Positions 24,801-33,068 of a DNA stretch of 34,987 bases are shown here, piece by piece (position 1 is the stretch's first letter; the number at the start of each line of letters is the position of its first letter). Below the pieces are notes generated by a model. That model was not told the origin of the DNA. It made no database searches and saw only the letters and a program-made list of their open reading frames with translations. The position numbers and the translations under genes are program-made. The DNA is from Geitlerinema sp. S16 (GTDB lineage: Bacteria > Cyanobacteriota > Cyanobacteriia > Cyanobacteriales > Geitlerinemataceae), in contig JAABST010000045.1 of assembly GCA_011390275.1 (NCBI GenBank), forward strand, positions 1-34,987. Reading direction: 5' to 3'.

Positions 24801-25211
24801 GGATTTGTAATACACACCCGGCGATCGCACGATCTGGTTAACGATGACGCGCTCGGCCCCGTTAATGATGAACGTACCGCGATCGGTCATCAACGGCAGA
24901 TCGCCGATAAAGACTTCCTGCTCCTTAATTTCGCCCGTTTCTTTGTCGATCAGCCGCGTCGGGACATACATTTGCACGGCGTAAGTACTGTCACGCCGCT
25001 TGGCTTCATCGACGTTATACTTCGGCTCTTTAAGTTTGTATTTCTTGCCGACGAAATGCAGCTCAAGCTTTCCCGTGTAGTCGGTGATCGGCGAAAAACT
25101 ATCGAGTTCCTCGATCAAACCTTCCTCAAGAAACCAGCGAAAGCTCGATCGCTGAATTTCAACGAGGTCGGGCATTTGAAACGAAGGGGCAGCAGAGGTC
25201 TGGGTCGTCAT
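21894..25211 (-). CDS. rpoB: RNA polymerase beta subunit
   Basis: 1105 residues, typical for cyanobacteria, which lack the insertions of E. coli RpoB. The rifampicin-binding region lies near residues 365-410 ([20 protein letters not shown]) with the usual D, H, R and S positions present, so the wild-type rifampicin pocket looks intact. The active-site contact regions are clear ([33 protein letters not shown]), as is the C-terminal clamp contact ([20 protein letters not shown]). The ribosome site is AAGGA close to the ATG. The 260-bp spacer to the TatD gene upstream may carry an additional promoter or leader, but I could not identify one. Confidence 0.98.
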   Translation of the reverse strand: [1105 protein letters not shown]

Positions 25212-25472
25212 AAGTCCTTCAGTTATGCGAAAGATGGAAATACGGGGACGCTGGGCGGACGATGGAGTCTACCGGTCACGTGAGAGCGATTTCCCGAATG
25301 AAAGCAGTGGGAAACGGAACAATCAAGCCATGGATATCGGGGCGAAGATGCCTATAAGATACGGAGAAATTGGCTGCCATTCACGATAAAGCGCCCGCGA
25401 TCGCGAGCGATTCGGGCGAGCATCGAGACAACCGCAAGGCCATACTGCCCACTTAAAGCAACAGGATTACGA

Positions 25473-26273
25473 TTAGATTGGGAGCGAACTCGGCTGAGGC
25501 AGCTTGAAGCAGTGCAAAGCATTCTCCGCTGTCTGGCGTGCCAGATCATCCAAACTAAGGCCACGAATTTCAGCGACTCGTTCGGCGACGCTGCGGACAA
25601 AGGCCGGTTCGTTACGTTTGCCACGATGGGGAACGGGCGCCAAAAATGGACAGTCTGTTTCAATGAGCAACCGATCATCGGGAACGACCGCGACTGATTC
25701 GCGCACGGCCTCGGCGGTCTTAAACGTAACGATGCCGCTGAAGCTAACGAAAAAATCGAGTTCGACAAATGCCTTTACCTCATCCGCTGTTCCCGCCCAA
25801 CAGTGCATCACACAGCGCGGCAGACCTTGGAGGCGCTCCCGAACGTCGTGCAGCACGCGCACCATGTCACTGGCAGCGTCGCGGCAGTGAATGATAACGG
25901 GCTTATCCAATGTTTTGGCAATCTCAAGCTGGCGCTCAAACGCGGCGATTTGCCGCGATCGATTATCCGCCTTGAAAAAGTCCAAGCCCGTTTCACCAAT
26001 GGCAACGACCCGATCGTCAGATCGAGCCAGTCGCTCAATCTCATCCCCTAAAGCCTCAGTCCAAAGCTCTGTGCTTAGAGGATGTAGCCCGACCGCTAAA
26101 AACAACTCCGGGCAACGATCGGCGATCGCCTGCATCGCCGAAAACTCAGAAGGTTCGACGCAAGAATGTATCAAGCGTTCAACTCCAGCATGACGCCAAC
26201 GATCACGAACAGCGTCGAGATCATCGGAGAAAGAGTCAAAGTTGAGATGAACGTGAGTGTCGATCAGTAGCAT
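25473..26273 (-). CDS. TatD-family metal-dependent hydrolase / DNase
   Basis: 266 residues from the ATG at 26273; a TTG nine bases further upstream (26282) is the alternative and neither has a clear ribosome site. The TIM-barrel metal ligands are all visible: HVH at residues 7-9 (IDTHVHLNF), Glu94 in GETGLDFF, His129 in IIHCRDA, His157 in MHCWAG, and Asp207 in ETDCPFL. These proteins are magnesium-dependent 3'-5' exonucleases or related phosphoesterases, implicated in DNA repair and RNA turnover. The cellular substrate here is unknown. It sits between rpsT and rpoB on the same strand, an arrangement I recall as conserved in cyanobacteria, probably reflecting shared transcription with the translation and transcription genes. 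Confidence 0.93.
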   Translation of the reverse strand: MLLIDTHVHLNFDSFSDDLDAVRDRWRHAGVERLIHSCVEPSEFSAMQAIADRCPELFLAVGLHPLSTELWTEALGDEIERLARSDDRVVAIGETGLDFFKADNRSRQIAAFERQLEIAKTLDKPVIIHCRDAASDMVRVLHDVRERLQGLPRCVMHCWAGTADEVKAFVELDFFVSFSGIVTFKTAEAVRESVAVVPDDRLLIETDCPFLAPVPHRGKRNEPAFVRSVAERVAEIRGLSLDDLARQTAENALHCFKLPQPSSLPI

Positions 26274-26349
26274 CAAGTGCAAACAAAGGCCAGGTAAGCA
26301 AAATCGTCGAGATCAAGCGGACAGCAGATGTCGGATTCGCGCCTTGAGC

Positions 26350-26646
26350 CTAGGCCGATGCGGATTCTGCTTGCTTGAGCAGCTTGGAAATGCGAGCTTT
26401 CTTACGAGCGCCGTTGTTGGTGTGGAGCACACCACCTTTCACGGCTTTATCGATCTTGCTGAACACCGCAGACATGGTGACTTTGACCGCCGCCTCTGTC
26501 TCTGTGCTTGGAGCTGCCGCGTGTGCCTCAATGGCCGCGATATAGTTTTTTGTTAATGTCTTAACCGCAGACTTATACGACTTATTGCGCAGACGATTTC
26601 GTTCTGCGATCTGAACTCGTTTAATTGCGGACTTTATGTTTGCCAC
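26350..26646 (-). CDS. rpsT: 30S ribosomal protein S20
   Basis: 98 residues from a GTG start at 26646. The N-terminus MANIKSAIKRVQIAERNRLRN is the S20 signature and the whole chain is helical, basic and alanine/lysine-rich. S20 binds 16S rRNA at the bottom of the 30S body. Length is standard. GTG rather than ATG initiation may help limit expression, as rpsT genes in several bacteria use weak starts with autogenous control. It is the first gene of the leftward cluster leading to rpoB. Confidence 0.97.
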   Translation of the reverse strand: MANIKSAIKRVQIAERNRLRNKSYKSAVKTLTKNYIAAIEAHAAAPSTETEAAVKVTMSAVFSKIDKAVKGGVLHTNNGARKKARISKLLKQAESASA

Positions 26647-26938
26647 CGAATATTCCCCTGTATACCTTTTAGCTGTTGTACGCCTAAGAGCGAAGGTTTA
26701 CTACCAGACATACTAATATATCACCTTCAATACCGAAAGTCGCGCGGTGTAAAAAACCGCGTTAAGCTTGGTTGATAGATTGATCACATGATCACAGATA
26801 TTAGTTACACCGTAGGGTCGATCGCTGGTTTTGCCGCTGCACGTGTATGTGTTTCCGGGCATAGCCATCAGCGATTATGCACGCTTGTTTTGTCACCGTG
26901 CGTCCCGACTAGAGACTTAGTGGAGGCTGCTCGAACCC
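26647..26938. promoter_or_regulatory. Divergent control region of rpsT and hisD
   Basis: 292 bp between divergent starts. On the minus side TATATT (26720-26715) is a possible -10 for rpsT. A GC-rich inverted pair, CGCGGT near 26743 with ACCGCG near 26756, can form a small hairpin. Neither promoter has a consensus -35, so assignment is tentative. No small gene is seen. Confidence 0.35.
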
Positions 26939-28243
26939 ATGCTGCGAATCGTCACCGATCGAACCGAGGCAGAATCGGAATTACAACGCATTGCTGATCG
27001 TACCCACGATGCCAGTATTGTCCATAAAGAGGCGACGGTGAGCGAAGTGCTGCAAACCGTTCGCCGCCAGGGAGATCGAGCGTTGCTCGATTACACCCGA
27101 GAATTTGATGGTTGTGAGCTGACCCACGAGTCTCTGCGCGTGAGCGGTGCGGATCTCGATGCGGCCTATCAGCAGGTTCCAAAGGAACTGCTCGATGCCA
27201 TCCGACTGGCGGCTCAGCAAATTGAAGCATTTCATCGGCAGCGTATCCCCAAGAGCTGGGTGCAGTTTGGCGATGATGGGATTGTGCTGGGCAAGCGTTA
27301 TACGCCGGTTGATCGGGCGGGTTTGTACGTTCCGGGCGGTCGTGCGTCCTATCCCAGTACGGTACTGATGAATGCAATTCCGGCAAAGGTGGCGGGTGTG
27401 CCGCGTATTGTGATGGTGACGCCGCCCGGTCGAGAGGGGGGAGCGATCGCGCCGTCGGTGCTGGTGGCAGCTCAGGAAGCGGGGATCGAGGAGATTTATC
27501 GGATCGGCGGTTCCCAGGCGATCGCGGCGCTGGCCTACGGCACGGAGACGATCCCGAAGGTGGATGTGATCACCGGGCCGGGGAATATCTACGTGACGCT
27601 GGCGAAAAAGCTGGTCTATGGCACGGTGGGGATCGATTCGCTGGCGGGACCTTCGGAGGTGCTGACGATCGCCGATCATCGAGCGAATCCGTCTCACGTG
27701 GCAGCGGATCTGCTGGCTCAGGCCGAGCATGATCCGATGGCGGCTGCCATTTTGGTCACGACCAGCGCCGATTTGGCGCAACAGGTCGTCACTGAAGTTA
27801 CGGCTCAACTGCGGGATCATCCGCGCCGTGAGCTAACCGAAAAGTCGATCGCGCATTATGGCCTGATTGCCGTGGTCGAATCGCTGGAGGCGGCGATCGA
27901 ACTCTCCAATCAATTTGCGCCGGAACACCTCGAACTCGAAGTCGAAGCGCCGTGGGAACTGCTCGATCAGATTCGTCATGCGGGCGCGATTTTCCTCGGA
28001 TCGTCCACCCCCGAAGCGGTGGGCGACTATCTGGCGGGGCCAAATCACACCCTACCGACCTCAGGCGCGGCGCGGTATGCATCGGCTCTGGGGGTTGAAA
28101 CTTTTGTGAAACATTCGAGCGTGATTCATTACACGCCCAAAGCGCTGAAATCTCTCGGCGGCGCGATTCAGACCCTAGCTCAGGCGGAGGGGCTGCACTC
28201 TCACGGCGAATCGGTACGCCTGCGCACGGATGATGATACCTAA
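26939..28243 (+). CDS. hisD: Histidinol dehydrogenase
   Basis: 434 residues, the family's usual length. It oxidises L-histidinol to histidine through histidinal in two NAD+-dependent steps, the last reactions of histidine synthesis. Conserved blocks are easy to follow: YTPVDRAGLYVPGGRASYPS, VITGPGNIYVTLAKKLVYG, the zinc-site region IDSLAGPSEVL and DLLAQAEHDP, and the catalytic Glu-His pair in NQFAPEHLELE. The ATG at 26939 lacks a well-placed ribosome site (GGAGG is about 13 nt away). It stands alone, with no other his genes nearby, as is usual in cyanobacteria where his genes are scattered. Convergent with the LOV-GGDEF gene. Confidence 0.97.
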   Translation: MLRIVTDRTEAESELQRIADRTHDASIVHKEATVSEVLQTVRRQGDRALLDYTREFDGCELTHESLRVSGADLDAAYQQVPKELLDAIRLAAQQIEAFHRQRIPKSWVQFGDDGIVLGKRYTPVDRAGLYVPGGRASYPSTVLMNAIPAKVAGVPRIVMVTPPGREGGAIAPSVLVAAQEAGIEEIYRIGGSQAIAALAYGTETIPKVDVITGPGNIYVTLAKKLVYGTVGIDSLAGPSEVLTIADHRANPSHVAADLLAQAEHDPMAAAILVTTSADLAQQVVTEVTAQLRDHPRRELTEKSIAHYGLIAVVESLEAAIELSNQFAPEHLELEVEAPWELLDQIRHAGAIFLGSSTPEAVGDYLAGPNHTLPTSGAARYASALGVETFVKHSSVIHYTPKALKSLGGAIQTLAQAEGLHSHGESVRLRTDDDT

Positions 28244-28291
28244 CGGCTTGATTTCGGCTTGATTGCGATTCACGGACAAACTCACATGTGA

Positions 28292-28323
28292 CCCGCGTGC
28301 GACTCAATAACCACGCTCGCGGG
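28292..28323. terminator. Possible hairpin between hisD and the LOV-GGDEF gene
   Basis: CCCGCG (28292-28297) pairs with CGCGGG (28318-28323) around a 20-nt loop, midway between two convergent stops. There is no T-run on either strand, so it may be a transcript-end hairpin rather than an intrinsic terminator. Confidence 0.35.
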
Positions 28324-28372
28324 AAACTTGATCGCGATTCGCAATGTCTCTACGATGACCCCTGCCTGACAC

Positions 28373-31300
28373 CTAGCCCGGTGAATGGCGAGGGTAAGCC
28401 GGATCGATCGCCGTGACGATCTCCACAATGGCCTCGGCGAGCCGTACGCAGTTTCGCCCCTCATTTTTGGCACGGTAGAGCGCGTCATCGGCGACCCGCA
28501 ACAGTTCACGGCGATCGCGACCGCACTCTGGAAATACCGAGACCCCAAACGAAGCGGTAACCTGATCGATCGCTCGTCCATCTTTGCTGAGGCTAAGGGC
28601 TGCGATCTGCTCTCGGAGCTGTTCTGCCCGGTGATAGACCACCGCCGCCGATGCGTCTGGCAAGATTGCCATCAGTTCTTCGCCCCCGTAGCGACAGGCG
28701 ATATCGGATTGACGCAGTGCTTTGGGCAACAATTGCGCCACCTCGCGTAGGACGAGATCGCCGATCGCATGACCATAGCGATCGTTGAAGTTTTTAAAGT
28801 GATCGATATCGATCATGATGATGCCCAGGCTGGTGGTCTGAACCTGAGCTTTGTAGAGCAGGCGCTCTAGCGAATCCTCCATGTAGCGCCGGTTGAACAG
28901 TCCCGTTAAGGGGTCGCGTGTACTTTGCAGCTCTAAGCTGGCGCGTAGAAGTATGTTGGTGACCGACAGGGCTAAATGTTCGGCGATCGTGTGTGCAAGC
29001 CGACGCTTCGCCTTGCTCAGTGCTTGGGGGTCAGGAGACCAAATGTGCAGCAGACCTAGGCTTTTTCCCTGGGCGCTAAGGGGAATGCAAAGAGATACGC
29101 CGATCGCGTCTCCCTGGCTGATGTGCTGACAAAACAGACCTTGCTTTTGTCGGTCTACACAATGATCATTACTGCGCCGCAATGCCCAGCAATCCTGCCG
29201 ATCAAACGTCATGGCCGAGGCGGGCGGCTGATCTCCCCAGGTGGCAATACACGTGAGCTGTTCAGCGAGCTGTTCGTTTTCTTCAACTTCATAGACTCCC
29301 CCCGAACAATCGCTAAACAGATCCGGCATGATTGCGGCAACGACGTTATAGGCATCGTGTGCGGTCTTACTCGCCTGTAGGTATTCGTTGATTTGTCCCA
29401 GCTTGAGCATGTCTTGGTTACGCGAATCGAGAACCGTGATTTTTTGCTGCAATTCATCATTCGCTTCTTTGAGTCTGTTCTCGATGAATTTGTTTTTTGT
29501 GATGTCGCGGAACGTCACGGCAAGGCCATCGCCCAGCTTTACGGCGGTCAGTTGGAGCCACACGGGGGGATTGGTCTCGTCGTAGCAGATTTCGGTTTCA
29601 AACAAATCGCCCTGCTCGACCACAGAGACATAGGACGCAAACAAACCGTTTTTGTTGTGTTCCGGCATCTCTTGTAGGAGATATTGACCCACCCGGTCAT
29701 GCTTGAAGCGAGGGGTCAAGCGTTTGATAGCAGCATTCGAGACGAGCCACTGAAAATCAATAATCTGATCGCTATCGGGATCACGCACACTTTGGAAGGC
29801 GATGATGCCGTCGATCGAGCTGTTCAACACACCGTCAAGCAGCATCTTCGATTGTTGTAGTTCGGTCTGCATCCGCGATCGTTCCGTGATGTCCTGGGCG
29901 ATCGCCACGAAGCCAAAAATTTGCTGATTGTCACCATAGATCGGCGCAATTTCCAAGCTGATGCAAAGGGTCGTGCCGTCATACCGTTGAAGTCTCCACT
30001 CGTAAGGCTCTGGACGATCCTGAACGCAGCAGAGCGCTAAACATTCAAATAGTGAGGGAGGAGACCCCGTTGGCGATCGCACTGTTTCCAAGCGTGCATA
30101 GCGTCGTTGTATCTCGGTGCTAAGGAAAAAGCGATCAAGGGAAAACTGTTGGAGATCCATCTCATCCGGACAGCCGAGGAGCGTTCGGGCTCCGACGTTA
30201 GCCAGTTGAATTGTGCCATCGGACGCTGTGGACAAAATCGCCACATCACAGGCAGAGTCGAACACCGCTTGCAGCTTGGCGCCGAGCGTGGCGAGTTCAA
30301 TTTTGCTCTCATGACTGGTCGTGATATCGGTTTGGATGCCAATGTAATGTGTCACCGCGCCGGAGTCGTTCTGCACCGGTGAAATGGTTAGCTCGTTCCA
30401 AAACATCGTGCCGTTGTTGCGATAGTTACGTAACGTGACACGGCAGCCCCGTTCCTCAGCGATCGCGTGGCGCAAGGTTTGCAAACCGGGCTGATCGCGA
30501 TCGTCTCCCTGTAAAAAACGACAGTTTCGCCCGATCGCCTCGTACTCTGAATAGCCCGTCGTCGCTTCAAAGCCGGAATTGACGTAGACGATCGGGTTAT
30601 TCACATTCGTCGCATCCGTGATGATGACACCATTGGCGGACGCATTAATCGCGCGTTCAAGCAGTTTCTGCCAAACTTTGGCTCGGCGCTCTTCGGTCGT
30701 ATCGCGGATCACAACCGCAAATCCGCGTATCGCTCCCCCTGCGTCACAGAGCGCTGACGTCGTCACGTCCGTCCAGATTGACCGGCCTGACTGATGCTTG
30801 CGTGCGCCTTCCCCTTCATAGCGTCCGTTGATCCGAGCCTGGTCAAGTTCTTGCTGGGGCTGGTTCGTTTTGATTGCGATCGCACCAAAGAGAAGGGCGT
30901 AGGGTTGGCCGATCGCCTCGGCTTCAGTGTAGCCATGAATGCGCTCGGCTCCGGTATTCCAACTGGCGATCGTACCGTCCAAATTCAGCTCAAAAATGCC
31001 GTAGTTACTCACCCCATCAAGCAGTAAGCCCAACCGTGTTTCCGTCTCGATTCGCGCAGCTTCGGACAGCTCTAAAGCCGTAATATCCTGGGCAACCCAA
31101 GCGATACAGTCCAGGTCTACCACTGGCGAAATCCGGGCATAAAACCAGCGTGTCTGTCCATCAACCTCAAGTTGATACTTAACGCTCGCTCCCATTTTCA
31201 TTTTGATCGCCTGTCGAATCGTTTCCGTATAGGGCAACATTCGCTCTGAATCGCAAAACATCTCAACAGTTTGCGTAAAGATATCCGTCTCCTCGCCATA

Positions 31301-32710
31301 GAGCAGTTGAGGACTCGTTGGCGCTATCCGAATCACATTGAGCTGCTCGTCAAGCATGAGAACAACCTCAGTCATGGCCTCAAAAAAAGCTCGCACCTCT
31401 GTTTCTGATGTACGCCACTTTTCAACGAGTAGTTGATATTCCTGAATTTGTTGCTCCAGCGCCAGATTTGCCTCGGCCAGGTTTTTGGCCCGTTCCGTCA
31501 TCCGAGATTCAAGTTGTTCGTCTAGGCTCCGCATTTTGCCTTCGACACGCCAGCGCTCTTGTAGCTCAATTTCCAGTTGATCAAACAAATTGGCCTGCTC
31601 GATCGCCAGACTAAAAATGGGCGAAAGGCGTTCGATCCAGGGTAAATGCTTGGTTTGCCAAGGCTTGGCCTCCGCGCAACGATGCACCGCGAGAACCCCC
31701 CAGGGTTGATCCGCAACAACCAGCACAACGGCCAAAATTGAGCGAACCTCAATCTGGATTAAGCATTGCGGTGCGCTCGACGAGAGATCGGCAGGTTGAA
31801 TATCGTCAGGTTGAACATCGTCGATCGCGAGAACAGGCGGCCAGCTTGCAGGACTAAAAAAAGCATCGTCTAACGTGGCCATATCGAGATCCCAGCGCGA
31901 TGCTGAAACGGATAGAGCTGCAAACGCAGCGCTGGGGTCAAGATGTTCAGCCTCAGACCTGAACTGATGCACAATCACGCGATCGCCACCCAGTAGATCG
32001 CGAATCCCATCAATCCCCAATTGGAGCGCGGTCACAAGGCTCGATGATGCTTGCAAGCTACGGGCAATGTTGACAAACAGTTCTTCAAGGGCATTGTGCT
32101 GATCAAGTTCTCGTCGATAGAGATCAGCTTGCTGCCTTTGACGCTTGATTTCAGCCTGAACCGCTTGGCGATCGGCATGAAGCGTCGAGATCTCCCAACG
32201 ATCAAATGATCGCCAACCCTCAGGGCCGATCAAACCGCAGGGCTGATGATCCGCATCGAGCAGGATGACATAGTGATTGTCGTCGCCGTGATCGCGATGC
32301 TCGTCGGCTTGCCATTGAGCGTCGATCGAAGGTGTTGCGATCGCGTCGGTATCAGCCTCATGCGATGGATGAGCTGGAAAACGATAGCGTCGCAGATCCT
32401 CAAAGGTGGCGATCGTCTGGTGAGGCAAAGTGACGACCCGAGACTGCATAACATTCGCGACACATCGAGTTTTGCGCTCCTGAGTCGTCTCCGAAGCCAG
32501 ATCATCCCGATACAACGCATAGAGTAAATCCCGCTCTGTTACCACCCCTAAACACTGTCCGTTGTCCCAAACGATCGCCTCCACCACCTGTTCATTACGA
32601 AAAAGAGACAGAGCCTCAAAAATATCTAGATCGGCCTCAATCAAACGGCACGATCGATGAATTACCTCCGGCAGGATTGCTTTTTTTGTGTGACCTAAAT
32701 GATGAGACAT
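28373..32710 (-). CDS. CBS-GAF-PAS-LOV-PAS-GAF-GGDEF blue-light diguanylate cyclase
   Basis: 1445 residues from the ATG at 32710, which has GAGAGG just before it; a TTG at 32728 would add six. Order: a CBS pair (about 15-165: ECLGVVTERDLL-like), GAF (about 195-375), coiled coil (375-430), two PAS (430-545, 555-680), a LOV module (about 690-800), two more PAS, a second GAF (QDCWALRR..H.V type), and GGDEF. The LOV module has GRNCRFLQG with the adduct cysteine at 730, then RNYRNNGTMFWNEL and YIGIQTDIT, so the flavin-contact Asn and Gln positions are kept. The cyclase loop is GGEEL (1342-1346; Leu replaces the usual Phe), with the inhibitory RQSD five residues before it. No membrane segment is seen. 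Predicted role: cytosolic c-di-GMP synthesis tuned by blue light and small ligands. It stands alone. Confidence 0.92.
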   Translation of the reverse strand: MSHHLGHTKKAILPEVIHRSCRLIEADLDIFEALSLFRNEQVVEAIVWDNGQCLGVVTERDLLYALYRDDLASETTQERKTRCVANVMQSRVVTLPHQTIATFEDLRRYRFPAHPSHEADTDAIATPSIDAQWQADEHRDHGDDNHYVILLDADHQPCGLIGPEGWRSFDRWEISTLHADRQAVQAEIKRQRQQADLYRRELDQHNALEELFVNIARSLQASSSLVTALQLGIDGIRDLLGGDRVIVHQFRSEAEHLDPSAAFAALSVSASRWDLDMATLDDAFFSPASWPPVLAIDDVQPDDIQPADLSSSAPQCLIQIEVRSILAVVLVVADQPWGVLAVHRCAEAKPWQTKHLPWIERLSPIFSLAIEQANLFDQLEIELQERWRVEGKMRSLDEQLESRMTERAKNLAEANLALEQQIQEYQLLVEKWRTSETEVRAFFEAMTEVVLMLDEQLNVIRIAPTSPQLLYGEETDIFTQTVEMFCDSERMLPYTETIRQAIKMKMGASVKYQLEVDGQTRWFYARISPVVDLDCIAWVAQDITALELSEAARIETETRLGLLLDGVSNYGIFELNLDGTIASWNTGAERIHGYTEAEAIGQPYALLFGAIAIKTNQPQQELDQARINGRYEGEGARKHQSGRSIWTDVTTSALCDAGGAIRGFAVVIRDTTEERRAKVWQKLLERAINASANGVIITDATNVNNPIVYVNSGFEATTGYSEYEAIGRNCRFLQGDDRDQPGLQTLRHAIAEERGCRVTLRNYRNNGTMFWNELTISPVQNDSGAVTHYIGIQTDITTSHESKIELATLGAKLQAVFDSACDVAILSTASDGTIQLANVGARTLLGCPDEMDLQQFSLDRFFLSTEIQRRYARLETVRSPTGSPPSLFECLALCCVQDRPEPYEWRLQRYDGTTLCISLEIAPIYGDNQQIFGFVAIAQDITERSRMQTELQQSKMLLDGVLNSSIDGIIAFQSVRDPDSDQIIDFQWLVSNAAIKRLTPRFKHDRVGQYLLQEMPEHNKNGLFASYVSVVEQGDLFETEICYDETNPPVWLQLTAVKLGDGLAVTFRDITKNKFIENRLKEANDELQQKITVLDSRNQDMLKLGQINEYLQASKTAHDAYNVVAAIMPDLFSDCSGGVYEVEENEQLAEQLTCIATWGDQPPASAMTFDRQDCWALRRSNDHCVDRQKQGLFCQHISQGDAIGVSLCIPLSAQGKSLGLLHIWSPDPQALSKAKRRLAHTIAEHLALSVTNILLRASLELQSTRDPLTGLFNRRYMEDSLERLLYKAQVQTTSLGIIMIDIDHFKNFNDRYGHAIGDLVLREVAQLLPKALRQSDIACRYGGEELMAILPDASAAVVYHRAEQLREQIAALSLSKDGRAIDQVTASFGVSVFPECGRDRRELLRVADDALYRAKNEGRNCVRLAEAIVEIVTAIDPAYPRHSPG
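30310..30644 (-). other. LOV photosensor module within the large GGDEF protein
   Basis: About 110 residues running from ITDATNVNNPIVYVNSGFE through the GRNCRFLQG turn (cysteine codon at 30521-30523) to GIQTDIT. Every position normally used to separate true LOV domains from ordinary PAS is present: the adduct Cys, the neighbouring Arg and the Gln of RFLQ, the Asn of RNY, the Asn of FWN, and the late Gln that relays the signal. FMN binding and cysteinyl-adduct formation under blue light are therefore expected by family knowledge. Confidence 0.9.
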
Positions 32711-33068
32711 AACCCTCTCTGGAGGCAAACCGTTAAACCGCTAAGGGATTCCATAACATATGGGCGATCATACTGTCTGTCATTGAATATTTTTGGCAAG
32801 TTTAGGGAATGAATCACCGTTTCTACTATGCAAGGTGACGATACCTAAAAAGTCAAAACTCCACGATTAATGTATGCAAATAAGTAGATCAAGGTAATTA
32901 ATGGACACTCAGTAACCCAAGTTAATTAATGGATACTATAGCGTAACAAAAGACTCCAACTTGTCTACAACTAAATTGATTGAGTTACGTGATTTAAGTC
33001 ATATTAATTTTTGGAACTACTTAATCACAGTAAACGGATATTTTTGAGACGTGATAAGCGATAAGCAA
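32711..33068. other. Intergenic region upstream of the LOV-GGDEF gene
   Basis: About 360 AT-rich bases. A weak promoter candidate on the minus strand is TTGACT (32856-32851), 17 bp from TTGCAT (32833-32828). A 15-bp sequence TAATTAATGGACACT (32895-32909) recurs at 32923-32937 with one mismatch, upstream of that promoter on the minus strand. No gene is seen. Confidence 0.4.

Noticed and set aside
22188..25283. Long plus-strand open frames opposite rpoB (384 and 366 codons)
   Set aside because: They lie antisense to an unmistakable, full-length rpoB, have no recognisable domains, and reflect codon bias in a GC-balanced conserved gene.
26981..27820. Minus-strand 279-codon frame opposite hisD
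   Set aside because: His/Arg-rich with no family features; a shadow of hisD.
28282..28581. Minus-strand frame extending past the end of the LOV-GGDEF gene
   Set aside because: Mostly an alternative frame of the GGDEF domain; only the last 25 or so codons are in free sequence and have no support.
32711..33068. 6S RNA or riboswitch near the MTHFS gene
   Set aside because: The region is AT-rich without the long open-bubble hairpin of 6S RNA or any conserved aptamer core that I recognise.
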